Origin: Volutella citrinella
Taxonomy: Eukaryota > Ascomycota > Sordariomycetes > Hypocreales > Nectriaceae
Length of the DNA: 64,000 nucleotides
NCBI GenBank assembly: GCA_034401135.1
Contig: JAWZSP010000002.1
Location: 3,720,001-3,784,000 of the forward strand
Direction: 5' to 3'
Numbering within the stretch: position 1 is the first letter of the stretch; each line of letters opens with the position of its first letter. A model generated the notes under the pieces. That model made no database searches. It was not told where the DNA came from and saw nothing but the letters and a program-made list of their open reading frames with translations. Both the position numbers and the translations under genes were made by a program. This document shows, in pieces, positions 21,001-31,978 of this stretch.

Positions 21001-23117
21001 CGCGGCAGCCCGTTCTCGACGAATGACATGATGCAAGCATGGGAAGCCCGCATCATTGATACCTTGCACCAGGCGAGCGGCATCATGAAGGTAATCATGA
21101 TTATTAGCATCGAAATGCTCGTCTTCCCGCTCTACTGTGGCCTCCTACTCGACGGTGCTCTATTGCCCCTTTTCGAAGACACAACCTTCAAGTCGCGGAT
21201 CCTCTTCACCTACAATTACCCTCTGACGTCGGTCTTCGTCCACTGGTTCGTTGGCACTGGGTACATGTTTCATTTTGCCCTTTTCGTCTCCATGTGTCGC
21301 AAGATTATGCGACAGGGCGTGCTATGTGAGAAACCCCCCCCCCTTAGAAAACGTTTACATCTGCTAACCTTGCGCTAGATTTCATCCGAGATCCAGATGA
21401 CCCAGAGTTTCACCCGGTCCGGGACGTTCTTGAGCGAAACTTGACAACCCAGTTGCGAAAGATTCTCTTTTCGGCCTTCGTCTACGGTGCATTGGTCATC
21501 GTGTGCCTTGGCGGTGTCGTGTGGGGCCTATCTTATGTCGCTCCTGATGTCTTACCCGTCCACTATTCGTCCAACGAGCCAGTTCTCGAATTCCCCGTCG
21601 ACCTACTTTTCTATAATTTCCTCATGCCCCTAGCCGTCAATTTCTTCAAGCCCGGCGACGGACTGCACGCCATGTATACATGGTGGTTCCGAACCTGCGC
21701 CCGTGGCCTTCGACTTACATTCTTCCTATTCGGAGAACGTAGAATTGACGAAGAGGGCCGGGTTCAACTCACCGAGGATTCGCGATACCACCAGCTTCCA
21801 GGCTACCGGACGTGGTTCTTAGACTTGGATAAGAATTACCGCGTTATACCCAAGACGTTCCAGGATGCTTTCGAGGGGGGCGACGCCAAGCCTCAGCATC
21901 AACTCCCGGCCCGCACCATGGCGTCCCTTCGGCGCAAGAAGGCTCGCCTGGTCGATGCGGGTAATCTGGTCGAGAGCGGCCGATTTGTTCGAGCGCCTGC
22001 ATCGGACCGAGTCAAGATTCCAAAGGGCAGAAAGGTGTTCCTCGACGTGAACGAGCATGGGCACAGGATCGATGGGCAGCCGAACACTGATCTTTATGCC
22101 TCGAATCAATACCAGATGGTTTACATCCCGCCAAATTTCCGAGCGAGGGTGTTCCTCTTCATCCTCTTCATCTGGTTGTTCGCAGCCGTCACTGGCGTCG
22201 GTTTCACCATTATTCCCCTGATGTTTGGGCGGAGAATGTTTAAACTACTGATCCCCGAGCACATCAGGACCAACGACATTTACGCCTTCAGCATTGGCGT
22301 CTATGTTCTTGGTTCTCTTGCCTACCTTGCTTTCCATATCAAGAGCGTTTGGCAAAAGACGAATGATTGGATAGATTCCGCACGGGACGCGGTGACTGCA
22401 AATGGCGCCGAGCTTCGTGCTATCCTCATGGTCTGGCGAGGCGCGAAGCTCATATATGCCTACTTCTTCCTCCTGGTCGTTTTCCCGCTCGTCGTGTCCG
22501 GCCTGATTGAGCTCTACTTGGCCATCCCGCTCCACACCTACTTGTATCCGCCGACAGCGGACTCGATCCTGGCGTCAAGGGCCGGCAACTCAGAGGCAAG
22601 TCGACACACTGTACGAGTCATCCAGGCATGGACTCTTGGACTACTCTACTTGAAACTGAGTGCTCGCACGATAACGAGCATGTTCCCGGATACTCGCCTC
22701 GCAGTCGCTGTGCGCGCAGTCCTGCGACGCGGGTGGTTGAGGCCCGAAGTTGGAGTCCTCACAAGAGGATTTGTGCTGCCGGGGCTGGCTCTCTCGATTG
22801 CCGCGGCGTTCGGGCCACCTCTAGTGACCAGCAACTTGATCCACTACGGCTTCATTACCGGAGCTCAGGCCGGCGCAAACGAGGCAGCGGAGGCGGCTCG
22901 GCTGGCCGTGGTTTACCGGCAGTCGTACCCTGCCATGGCCCTGGCTGCTCTGCTTATCAAAAACACTATTGGGCTGGTCCGGGTGTTCCACGGATGGACG
23001 GCACGGATAAGAGACGAAGCATACTTGATTGGAGAGCGGCTGCACAACTTTGGCGCAGCAGCCGCAGGAGCCAGACGGGTGAGGGGTGCCTGGAGAGCCG
23101 GAGGTGCCAGGCTATGA
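18046..23117 (+). CDS. SSM4: ERAD RING-CH ubiquitin ligase Doa10/SSM4 (MARCH6-like)
   Basis: Large multi-spanning E3 ligase of the ER and inner nuclear membrane that ubiquitinates misfolded and short-lived proteins with cytosolic or membrane degrons. Exon 1 is 18046-21325 and exon 2 is 21379-23117. The 53-base intron has a GTGAGA donor and a run of ten C, and joins to FIRDPDDPEFHPVRDV. Protein about 1672 aa, normal for the family. The RING-CH domain is complete near the N-terminus with C37, C40, C54, C56, H64, C67, C80 and C83 (CRIC...CKCSGSIKYVH...C...CELC). Many hydrophobic segments follow. A long acidic Ser-rich cytosolic loop lies at about residues 320-740. It is head to head with another ER protein gene. 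Confidence 0.95.
21334..21343 (+). repeat. C10 homopolymer inside SSM4 intron
   Basis: Ten consecutive C residues eight bases after the donor GT, in a 53-base intron. Length errors here would not change the protein but could mislead gene callers. Confidence 0.8.
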
Positions 23118-23517
23118 GGGAGGATGGTATTCGGGAGCAGTAATAATCTCAGGTTATGATTGTCACGTCAAGGCGACTCCTACTGAACTTTTGCAACGCA
23201 TAATGGCGAGATTTGAGACTTTGATTTTAATCCAGACGTCCTCAGGGCATCGTGTTGCCTGATCTAGGTCTGACTACTTGATCGAGAAGTTTTGTGTGGT
23301 ATGTTCCAAGTCCTGTGACACAACCATGCCGGTCGGAGCAGACTGTAGAAGTCTAGATATGAATTGCAATCCTTGCTCCCTGGATGAATAAAACGTCCAC
23401 CGTCAAGACAATCCAGCGCCAACGCCCATTGTGCTCGGAACCGGCTACCTGGCCACCGTCCCGCATGCAATGAGCCGCCCCAGCATATATCGCCACAAAA
23501 ATCCATGCCCAGAGTTT

Positions 23518-23820
23518 TCAAGTAGCCCTAGCACCCCCATTTTCCTTGTCGTCATTCGTGCTCTTGACATTACCCCCTTCATCGGGTCCACTACTAGACG
23601 CAGTTGTTTTGTTCTTGGAGGGGCGAGGTGGATCGCACAACGGGCATCCATTGTCGTTCTCGTTGGGCCATGGTTTATTGACAACATGGGATTCGTCAAT
23701 GTCGGGCGGGATCCAACATTCTCGGCCGCTTTGCCAGGCCTTGTGGCACTTCTCCAGATGCCAGTGAGCGCCGACCTGGTGCCCACATTCGGGGAGCACA
23801 TATCGAGTGGGCTGGCACAT
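23518..23820 (-). CDS. Small Cys/His-rich putative zinc-binding protein
   Basis: Single frame of 100 aa from ATG 23820 (MCQPTRYVLPECGHQ) to TGA. Cys and His are spaced like a compact zinc module: C2, C12, H14, H20, H22, C25, H26, C35, then C59-x2-C62 in NGCPLC. The rest is a polar Ser/Asn/Asp-rich tail with no signal peptide. The style (MC start, CGH, then CPxC) resembles small uncharacterised proteins found in many filamentous ascomycetes. The frame remains open upstream of the chosen start but that part looks non-coding. Function is unknown; it may be convergent noise, but the Cys pattern makes a real gene likely. Confidence 0.55.
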   Translation of the reverse strand: MCQPTRYVLPECGHQVGAHWHLEKCHKAWQSGRECWIPPDIDESHVVNKPWPNENDNGCPLCDPPRPSKNKTTASSSGPDEGGNVKSTNDDKENGGARAT

Positions 23821-25288
23821 GCTGGGCTGTGTGTGACGGGGCGTGTGATAGGTCGAAGGGTGCGGAAATTGATCCGTCTTGGTGAATAGAAGCTGGTTGT
23901 TGAGCAAGAGAAGAGAGGATGCGCACTGCTGTGGCCCATCGCTTCCTTTCCGAGTGAAGAGGTTGGTTGGAACCATTAAATATCCAAGATTTTGCCTTGC
24001 TGCGTCGTGCCCGGGACCAGGGAGTAAATAGGTGAATTTGCCCTGAATGAATACATAGCCTATTGTTGCACAAACGGGGGTGAACAGATCGATTCGTAAG
24101 TGAAATCTCGGCACGGCAAACGGCTGGAGGCGGCAACCATTCGAATCGAGGATGCATCAAGGATATTCCCGCCATTGCCAACGCCCTCAATGCAGATACC
24201 CGCAAAGCACGGACATTTTCCAAATTGCGAGCGAACAGATGTTGCAAAATCGCGATAAGTCAGCCGCTGGTTGTCTATTGTTTTTAAGGCCGAGCTGTAG
24301 AAACAAAACTACACCTCACTCACAATGCTGACTCTAGCCAGATGAAGCAACGAAGGCGACCATATCCGCTGTAACCTTGCCATTCTTGTGGCCACCATTT
24401 GGGAAAGATGCCTGGGATTCCGTGCTTGCACCTGATACTGTCAGTCAGATGATGGACAGCAAGTGCGGCAATACAGCCCAAGCTGACATGACAATAAAGG
24501 AGTGATGTCAGGCTAATGTGTGGTTTGCGGGCTGATGATTTATGCAAAGGAAGAAAAAATGCAGAGAAAGAAGAATTGATTGGATGATTTAAGTGTCAAG
24601 ACGGGTTCTTTCAATTAGTATAAGAGCAATCATCTCGTCCTGCGTCAGGAATTGTGGACATTTGCTACAGCAAGCTGGATTCTGCCAATCATCCACCAAT
24701 TCAACAAACATATTCGCGTATGAGCTCATGGAAGCAGGAAGAAGAATAAGGAAGCGTTTGTTAAAAAGATAAAGAAGGGGGTAAATATGCTGGAGATGGA
24801 AGCGATGCAGGTCGGGGGACAACTCAACAGCCAACAGCGTTTAACCACCACACGTAGAGACAGAAGCTTTGGTTACAAAGAGCCATTGAAATGGCATGGG
24901 AGATAGGAGTGTTTGGTATTAGTCGTTGTTTACTGAGGATACTGCGAGAGAAGCAGAGGGTGATAACAAACAAGCCTTTTATTGAGAGAGAATGTCGTAA
25001 AGGCCTGCATAGACAAGGCCAGCTATCCTGTAATAATGTAGTCTGCTTCTACCCGTTTTGTGTAATGATATAGCCTGCTTTAAACCGTGTTCTAATAATA
25101 ATGCAGTCTCCTTCAACTCATCTCCCCCATTCATCTCCACCCCTCCATCCGCCCGCTACGTCCCATCTCTTTAGGACGCATGGCGCCAAGTTCTTCCTTA
25201 TGCTGTGCCAAAACTTTGGACTTTGGACTGTCTGTCCATGTCTAGAAATCACATGTACGTGAACTCTTCTTAATAGAGTGTATCGGGT
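23821..25288. other. Intergenic, AT-richer interval
   Basis: No gene seen. It includes the 5' side of the small Cys-rich gene and the 3' flank of the ABC transporter. An imperfect repeat occupies 25031-25118. Confidence 0.45.
25031..25118. repeat. Three imperfect tandem units of about 30 bp
   Basis: Units begin at 25031, 25063 and 25093 with TAAT(A/G)AT and contain TAGTCTGCTTC / TAGCCTGCTTT / CAGTCTCCTTC. They lie about 170-260 bases downstream of the ABC transporter stop. Confidence 0.55.
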
Positions 25289-28200
25289 CTAGATGTCCAA
25301 CAGAGTGGCGCTGCTAGAACTTCCGCCAGAATCGTTTGCGTTTGCCGGCCTGCATTCGACGACACGCCCACGATCTAAACGGAGGCACCAAGTGGCATCC
25401 TCCACCGCCTCAAGCCTGTGGGCTATTGTGATGACGGTGCTCTGGGAGAGCTCTTCCCTCAGGATCCGCTGCACCCTGGCGGCCGTGCCGCGGTCGATAG
25501 ACGCTGTTGCTTCGTCCAAAATCACCAGGCCGCTTCGCCTCAGCACGGCGCGCCCAATGCCGACCAGCTGCCGCTGGCCTTGGCTGAGATTCTTCCCGCC
25601 GGCGTCTATCTGGCCTTCGAGGCTCCATTCAGGACCGAGGACACGATGAATCGCGTTGGTGCACGCCTCATCGGTGAACCTGCCCTCGGGGTCGATATTG
25701 TCGCGGAGGGTGCCGGGGAACAGCGTGGGATCCTGTTGAATAAACGTGACCCGATTGCGAAGGGCAGTTCGGTCAACAGTCGCGAGATTCACGCTGCCGA
25801 CGTGAATAGCACCGGCTGCCGGGGCCTGGGTCACTAGAAGGGCGTTTGCAATTGTCGATTTCCCAGAGCCGGTGCGGCCGAGAACGGCGCAGGTCGACCC
25901 GCCAGGGATTTCGAACGACACATTGTCCAGGACGGCGGGGAGGTCATCCGCATACTTGAAGGCCATGGATTCGAAACGGATATCGTCGCAGGGCCGGGGC
26001 CAATCTTCTGGTGGCACGACGTCGCCGTTGGGCTCCTCGGGAATGCGACTGAGCGCCTCTACTCGTTCCAGCGAAACCGCGTCAAGCTGGAGGGCGGCAA
26101 ATTTTTCGCAGAGCTGCTGGACTGCAATCATGGCGGTCGTAGTCTGTGTCAGGACGAAGCCAACAGCACTGGCCGGCGTGCCGTACCAGACCATGAAAAG
26201 GATGAGCATGGCCCGCATCAGCGCTGAAGAGGCCCCTAGTCTAAAGTCCAACCAGAAGGCCATGCTCCAGAAGAAGTGGTCCTGCTTCTGGAAGTCGTCA
26301 ACGGCCTCGAGGTGACGGTCTTGGAAGTGGCCCTCGACGCGGAGGGCGCGGATGGTGACGAGGCCGTCCTGCATGACGCCAATGTTCGCGATGATTGGGG
26401 TCAGGTAACGCATCTCCATGCGTCGCAAGCAGCGAGACACGGGGACGTAGATGCGGAAGAAGCGGACGAAGAGCAAGCCTACACAAATGAGGATGCCGAC
26501 GAGAAGCGGCTGGTGAGTCATGATGGCAACGAGGCTCATGACAAGGGCGATGAGGCTGAAGACAAACGACTCCAGAGGGGCCAGGATTCCACCGTCCACC
26601 ATTCCCATGTCGGCAATCAGGCGGTTCTTCAGCTGTCCAGTCGGTGTGATATCGTGATACCGGAAAGAGGCCTTGCTCACTTTGTCAATGGCCTTCTTGA
26701 AAAGACCGCGGGCCGCGTTGATGCTGATGCGAGCGAGTAGTAGCTGGGCTACGAGGTATGAAAGGACGTTGGCCCCGGACAGCCCAGCAAGAACGTAGAG
26801 CCACGGCCTTGGATGGAGGCCAGGGTGTGGTAGGCCCCAGCTGGACATGGTCATGAATCTGGATGTGTCTGCCGACTGATTTCCCCAGGCCTCAAGCAGC
26901 CGTGCCCTTGAAATGTCGCACAATCGAGACACCATGTAGAACACGGCCAGCAGAAGCCAGAGATGCCAACCGCCGGCTCGCATGTACTTGACGTAGATGG
27001 AGACGGGGATGCTGCCCGTCTCCGTCACCTCCTCAGGCACGTCCTTGCCCCTCGGAGCGTCGAGTTGGTCAATTTCGATGTTGCAATGCTGTGCGGCCTC
27101 GCTCGCGAAGTCGGTATGGAGGGGGTGAGTTAGCTCTCGCTCTAACTCCTCTGCAGAGAGGACATGAGCGCGGCCTTCATCAATATCAACGACTTGTCTG
27201 GCGTGTCGCAGAACAAGGTCATCACGGTGCGTGACCATGACGATGGTGCGTCCCTCGGCCAAGGGTCCACGGATGAAGCGTTGGACAATGGTCGTCGCCG
27301 TGTCATGGTCGAGGGCAGCGAGGGGATCGTCAAGGAGCAAGATGCGGCACTGGCTGTAGATGGCTCTCGCAAGGGCAACACGAGCTTTTTGCCCACCAGA
27401 CAGCCCAATGCCGCCCTCCTCGAGCTTCGTCTTATCGCCGTCTGGAAGACTGGCCAGGTCCGGACCCAGTGCACAGGCATCGAGGACTTGACGATATCTG
27501 TCCTCGTTGAACATCTGATTGAAGAGGATGTTTTCGCGGATAGTCTTGTTTTGAATCCAGGGGAGCTGCTGGGCATACGCAACTGGCTCGTCTGGGCGTA
27601 GGACATGGCCTTCACGCAGCTCCATCTCGTTAAGGATGGCAAGTAGAAGGCTCGACTTGCCAGACCCGACCTTACCCCGGATGACGGTCAAGCCAGAAGG
27701 GATACGGAACGTGAGGTTCCGGAGGACCATATGGTCTGTGGATGGCCGCGAGAAGGATGCGTCCAGGAAATCGATATCCTTGCCCGCGGGTGCGGTGAAG
27801 GAGTCGTTGTCTCGATCGGGCTCCGCCATGTATGCGTTGACGCGTTCGACGGGGATGCTGGCCTTCCAGTAAGCCGAGATGAGGTCAAAAGCCTCCTTGA
27901 CACTGGACTCTAGCTGTGCGAAGAGCGCCAGAGAGGGCCAGATGACGTCGTTGGGAAGCCCGCCGCCAAGAACAAGAGTGTACAAGGAAATGCTCGCCAA
28001 GGGGTACATGGTGCCTCCCAGAATGTTAACGGTGGAGATGGCCGCGCCGACACGAGATATTTGGAGGCGCTTCTTCATTTCCATGTCTCTGAAGTTCATG
28101 ATCCGCTTGCTCCAGGACGAGGTCCAGCCGTTGAGCTTGAGCGGCCGGCTTGCCTCGACGAAGTGCGCCACGGCTTGGGCGCGTCTGTCCGAGTACGCAG

Positions 28201-29635
28201 CCCTTTCACGCTCCATCTTGATAGACTGGCGCACAAGGAACGAGTTTATCACCAGGAAGAGCACCATGAGGGCGAAGCCAACACATGACGACCAGCCCAT
28301 GATGTCAATGAGGTAATACACCGTGACGATTACTTTGATCGGCTGGGAGATGACCTTGGGGAACTCCCAGAAGCGCTGTGAGATTTCGTACGTATCTCCA
28401 CGCACAAGGTTGACGACCTTGGCGTTGGACGCCGATTGCTTGGTAGGGCTTGGTGCGGTCCTTGGCTTGGAGGAGAATGCTCTCCGGAGCCAGCTCGTCT
28501 CGGGCTGGGCAGCGGCGTTGTTCTCGACCGGATCCTTCTCGGTGCTCTCTGAACCCGGAACAGCACGGGTAAGAAGCTTGCCAAAGAGCCCGATAAAGGT
28601 CTCGCCGCGGCATCGTTCGTATGCCTTGCGGGAGTACCACCCGGAGCAGGTCTTGCAGATCTGCCGAGCATAGTCGAGAAACAGGATAACCAGGCACCAC
28701 GCGGCGCCCTCCTGGGGCCGTCCCTGATCTAGAGCGGCAAAGAGCTTTGCAGAGAGTCGGATGTTTGTGACCTCTGCAACCTTTTCGGCAACTGCCAACA
28801 CGGTCGATATGGACAGATCAAGCCCGTTAGCCTCGATCAGGCAGGGGAGGAGCTTTCCGCGAAGCTCCCGGAAGGCCATGTATAGCCGGGTGTGCTGGAA
28901 GTCAAAGGGGAGCTGCCATACATCCTCCTCGCTGATCTCGCGCTTCTGGCAGATGCGCGCCAGGGGATAGACCCAGCTCATGGTCCAGAATTGAAACAGC
29001 GTGAGGTTGTCCTCTGGACTGCGCAGGTGGTGGCTGGGGTCCACATGCTTGCTTCCAATATCTGACGAGTCCCAGGAAGGATCGCGAAGAGGCATGTTGC
29101 CAATGATGAGAAGCCCAAGAAGACAAAGACAGGTCCTCGAGATGCGGTATTGGTCCAGGAGGGGTCCGTCGCCATGTGATCCAGGGCTCAGGTAGAAGAG
29201 GGCAAAATTGGCCAGTTCGCGGAACATTACCAGCAGATATTGCAGGAACAGTAGCTTTGGTGTTTTTCTCGGCCGTCCCGCGGTAGTCATCAGTGTGATG
29301 AAGAGCCACGGGACAGCATCAAACCAAGGGACTGCAAGAAACCAAGGCGCAGTAGCCTTGGAAAGAATCATAGGAATCATGGCGAGGCTGAGCCCGGCAA
29401 TACAGACAACGCCGAGACATAGAGTCCATGCAGTCCAACGTCTGGCATTTCGCAAGACGGGCTCCTCGGGCGCAAAAGGGCGGAGCCATCGCGGAGCCAG
29501 TTGAGTGAGTTGCCATTGGAAGAGATACAGGAGGAATACAAAAGTAGAGAGACCAGTAGCAAGTATGTGAAGCCACGGTTGGTCAGTGTGATGGCTGCTC
29601 TCTTCCATGATGGAAGAGAGGCCGGATGCAGTCAT
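25289..29635 (-). CDS. ABC transporter, ABCC/MRP full-length type
   Basis: Intronless, 1448 aa. Order: N-terminal TMD0-like hydrophobic extension (about residues 22-180), TMD1 (about 270-600), NBD1, TMD2 (about 880-1180), NBD2. NBD1 has Walker A GKVGSGKSS (654-662), signature LSGGQ (745-749) and Walker B ILLLDDP with Asp where a catalytic Glu usually sits. NBD2 has GRTGSGKST (1253-1261), signature LSQGQ (about 1350) and Walker B VILDEATASID with the catalytic Glu. This asymmetry is characteristic of ABCC proteins, in which NBD1 hydrolyses ATP poorly. Such pumps export conjugates, drugs or secondary metabolites across plasma or vacuolar membrane. No biosynthetic cluster lies next to it, so the substrate is open. 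Start at ATG 29635; ATG at codon 10 is an alternative. Confidence 0.93.
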   Translation of the reverse strand: MTASGLSSIMEESSHHTDQPWLHILATGLSTFVFLLYLFQWQLTQLAPRWLRPFAPEEPVLRNARRWTAWTLCLGVVCIAGLSLAMIPMILSKATAPWFLAVPWFDAVPWLFITLMTTAGRPRKTPKLLFLQYLLVMFRELANFALFYLSPGSHGDGPLLDQYRISRTCLCLLGLLIIGNMPLRDPSWDSSDIGSKHVDPSHHLRSPEDNLTLFQFWTMSWVYPLARICQKREISEEDVWQLPFDFQHTRLYMAFRELRGKLLPCLIEANGLDLSISTVLAVAEKVAEVTNIRLSAKLFAALDQGRPQEGAAWCLVILFLDYARQICKTCSGWYSRKAYERCRGETFIGLFGKLLTRAVPGSESTEKDPVENNAAAQPETSWLRRAFSSKPRTAPSPTKQSASNAKVVNLVRGDTYEISQRFWEFPKVISQPIKVIVTVYYLIDIMGWSSCVGFALMVLFLVINSFLVRQSIKMERERAAYSDRRAQAVAHFVEASRPLKLNGWTSSWSKRIMNFRDMEMKKRLQISRVGAAISTVNILGGTMYPLASISLYTLVLGGGLPNDVIWPSLALFAQLESSVKEAFDLISAYWKASIPVERVNAYMAEPDRDNDSFTAPAGKDIDFLDASFSRPSTDHMVLRNLTFRIPSGLTVIRGKVGSGKSSLLLAILNEMELREGHVLRPDEPVAYAQQLPWIQNKTIRENILFNQMFNEDRYRQVLDACALGPDLASLPDGDKTKLEEGGIGLSGGQKARVALARAIYSQCRILLLDDPLAALDHDTATTIVQRFIRGPLAEGRTIVMVTHRDDLVLRHARQVVDIDEGRAHVLSAEELERELTHPLHTDFASEAAQHCNIEIDQLDAPRGKDVPEEVTETGSIPVSIYVKYMRAGGWHLWLLLAVFYMVSRLCDISRARLLEAWGNQSADTSRFMTMSSWGLPHPGLHPRPWLYVLAGLSGANVLSYLVAQLLLARISINAARGLFKKAIDKVSKASFRYHDITPTGQLKNRLIADMGMVDGGILAPLESFVFSLIALVMSLVAIMTHQPLLVGILICVGLLFVRFFRIYVPVSRCLRRMEMRYLTPIIANIGVMQDGLVTIRALRVEGHFQDRHLEAVDDFQKQDHFFWSMAFWLDFRLGASSALMRAMLILFMVWYGTPASAVGFVLTQTTTAMIAVQQLCEKFAALQLDAVSLERVEALSRIPEEPNGDVVPPEDWPRPCDDIRFESMAFKYADDLPAVLDNVSFEIPGGSTCAVLGRTGSGKSTIANALLVTQAPAAGAIHVGSVNLATVDRTALRNRVTFIQQDPTLFPGTLRDNIDPEGRFTDEACTNAIHRVLGPEWSLEGQIDAGGKNLSQGQRQLVGIGRAVLRRSGLVILDEATASIDRGTAARVQRILREELSQSTVITIAHRLEAVEDATWCLRLDRGRVVECRPANANDSGGSSSSATLLDI

Positions 29636-30882
29636 GGCAGCGGCGGATTGTGCTAGACTGGAGCAAGACTAGACCGCACACAGAGGGGGTGTATGATGAA
29701 GATGGCGAGTAGTATAACCTGGGCGGATTCAGAGCAAGGTCAAGAGTTTTCAGAGTCAAGAAGAATAAAAGTCGAAAAGTCGTCAGAGATGGGTTGATGG
29801 GATTGGACCAGACGGCCACAGACAACAATGTTGACAGACGGGAAGAGATTTCCTGGGCACCGGGGACGAGGGACGCAGTGTCTTAAGTACACAAACCATC
29901 AATGGCATCGGAGATTGGTACGCTGCCAGAAGGTTTGTATTTGACAGGCGCCGCCGAGCCAAAGAGGTTGTGACGACACCAGATACCTTGGGGCTGCGGG
30001 CGATCGATCATTCAGAAAGAAAAAAATCAACAACCCATGAACCGTTGCGGCCTGCGCTGCGAGCCAAAAGCTTAAGAAGCCGTCGAGGGCCAGCCGAATC
30101 ACAGCCGGTGCGGTGGGCGAAGAGGTCGGGGGAGCGAGCCGTGAGCCAATGCCGCTCAGACAGCCATTGAATTGGTCTGGGCCTTCGGTGGACAGTCAAC
30201 GAGTCGGCAATGGCAATGGTAGTAGCAATTTTGGCGGCGGTAAGGAGTCGTTGAAGTCTCGATTGATGGAGGGCCAGGACACGCGCGCGGAGGCGCTCAC
30301 CAGTCGATCTCACGTTGGCAAGCTACCCCTCACTCAGCTGTCTCTCCCCCCTGCGCCGCTGGGAGCTCTGCCGCAGGTGTGGGCGGGGAACAGTGGGTGT
30401 GGTGGGCGGTTGAGGTGGGAGATAGATCCGCAACGGGCCAACTGCCGCCGGCGATGTGTGCGCATCTGGCCCATTGGCAAGGGTCCTGGTGGAGAAGACG
30501 GCACCTGAGCGTATTTGGACGATGGACTGGACTGGGGATCGATCCAATCGGTTCCTACCGAATCCGAATGAGCGACCTTGGCCAAGAGTTGCTGTGCCCG
30601 AGAATGTTGGTTGAGGAAGAGGACTAGAGGCAGATATGTAGGACCTCACGACGATAAAAGCTGAGCACAGTGACATCTCATCATTCAAAAGGACGCTACT
30701 CCCCCGTCGCCAGTTTGTTGGTCTGGTGAGATTTTGTGCGGAAAATGCTTGCACACATTCCACTCCACGCTCACATAGCATGGCGCTTTTCTATATCGGG
30801 AAACAGTGGTTGTGATTATGGCCTTTTCGTGTCGCTGCCTCGACCAGCACAGTCCACACAATAAAAACGTTGAAAAACTCGC
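29636..30882. other. Intergenic between ABC transporter and BIM1-like gene
   Basis: Holds the ABC transporter promoter (minus strand, high coordinates) and the 3' flank of the BIM1-like gene. Small open frames here lack domains and look accidental. Confidence 0.5.
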
Positions 30883-31691
30883 TCAAGCCATCAAGGCCCC
30901 TCCGACAAACAACATGGACAGCACAGCCACGACATTGCCCAGTCCCGTCACCGGCCATGCCTGGAGAGTGGCGGCGGCGCCCGGGCTCTTGGTCGCCTGG
31001 GGCGCGGCACTTGTCTGAGACGCGGTGCCGGACGGAGTCTTGGTCTCGGAAGAAGAGGCAGATCCTCCATTGCTCACGAGCGCAGACAAGCCGGCGTCGT
31101 CCACGAACGAGGCTCTCGTCGATGAGGCGTTGTTGCACTGGCTGGGGGGGTTGGCGGAGCCCTCGACAAAGTTGGCGGCAATGCACTGTTGGTAGGAGAC
31201 GGGTTAGCAGTGAGGGGGATATCAGGAGGGAACGCCCATCGCGGGGACTGCAGGAGTAGATGCAATCCAGGGTCCTGGTTCAAGGTCTTGGGACGTACCG
31301 AGTACAGGAAGCCATCGACGGCGGACGAGACAACGCCCACGACGCCCTTCTTGCCAACATAGCTGCTGGGTATCGTGATCTGGGGCTCGCAGAAGTCGCC
31401 CAAGCCGCTCTGCTGGACAATGGGGAAGACCTGCTCCCAGCCCTTCTCGGCCTTGTCGTCAGTGGTGACGCGGAACAGCCAGTTGGCCTGCTGGTGGGTG
31501 GAGCGCAAGGCAATGGCCTCGCCGCCGACGTGGAAGTCGACGAGGTCCTTGGAGAGGTCGACGGTCAGGCCGCCGCAGGGTCCCTTGCCCTGGTTCGCAT
31601 CCTCGAAGCCAATGGGCTTGGGGTACTTGAGCTCGAAGTGTGCGCTGGCGAGGCCGGCGAGGGCAGCGAGGCCGAGGGTCTGGGGGCGCAT
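30883..31691 (-). CDS. BIM1-like (X325) GPI-anchored copper protein
   Basis: Two exons, 31691-31299 and 31185-30883, with a 113-base intron (donor GTACGT, acceptor CAACAG); 231 aa. A signal peptide of 17 residues ends in ASA, exposing mature N-terminal His (HFELKYP), the copper-binding His1 of X325/BIM1-type LPMO-like proteins. GPCGG and the conserved Cys pattern (CGGL, DFCEPQ, CIAANF, QCNN) match the family. A Ser/Thr-rich linker and a hydrophobic C-terminus (NVVAVLSMLFVGGALMA) predict GPI anchoring. The family lost typical polysaccharide oxidase activity; Cryptococcus BIM1 acts in copper import. It is divergent from a ferric/cupric reductase gene 1.6 kb away, which supports a copper-uptake role. 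Confidence 0.9.
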
Positions 31692-31745
31692 AGTGGTGAG
31701 GTTGGGTGTTGGCGTAGAGTAGCTTCTGTGTTGGGGTGCTGTGTG

Positions 31746-31775
31746 TGTCAATGGGTGTCAATGGGTGTCAATGGG
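31746..31775. repeat. Perfect 10-bp tandem repeat, three copies
   Basis: TGTCAATGGG repeated three times without mismatch, starting 55 bases upstream of the BIM1-like ATG, so in the leader or core promoter. Confidence 0.8.
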
Positions 31776-31969
31776 TGGAATGTACGTGGCAGAACTGAGG
31801 AGGGAGTGAGGAGAGTAGCAGCAGTCAGACACAGGCAGGGACAGTGACAAGGCTGGCGATGGAGATGAGAGGAATTGGATGTCAGTCGGGGCGGCAAAGG
31901 TTTATGAGGACCGACCGGGCAAGTGGCTGTCGAGGGGAGGGACGATGGGCTATGGAGTACCTGGGCAAG

Positions 31970-31978
31970 CTTGCTCAA
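31970..31978 (-). promoter_or_regulatory. Putative copper-response element 1
   Basis: CTTGCTCAA on the plus strand. The core TTGCTCA matches seven of eight bases of the yeast Mac1 site TTTGCTCA and resembles GRISEA/Mac1-type TGTGCTCA. It lies 280 bases upstream of the BIM1-like start. Confidence 0.4.

Noticed and set aside
25289..29635. A secondary-metabolite cluster around the ABCC transporter
   Set aside because: No polyketide synthase, peptide synthetase, terpene synthase, P450 or pathway regulator is visible nearby.
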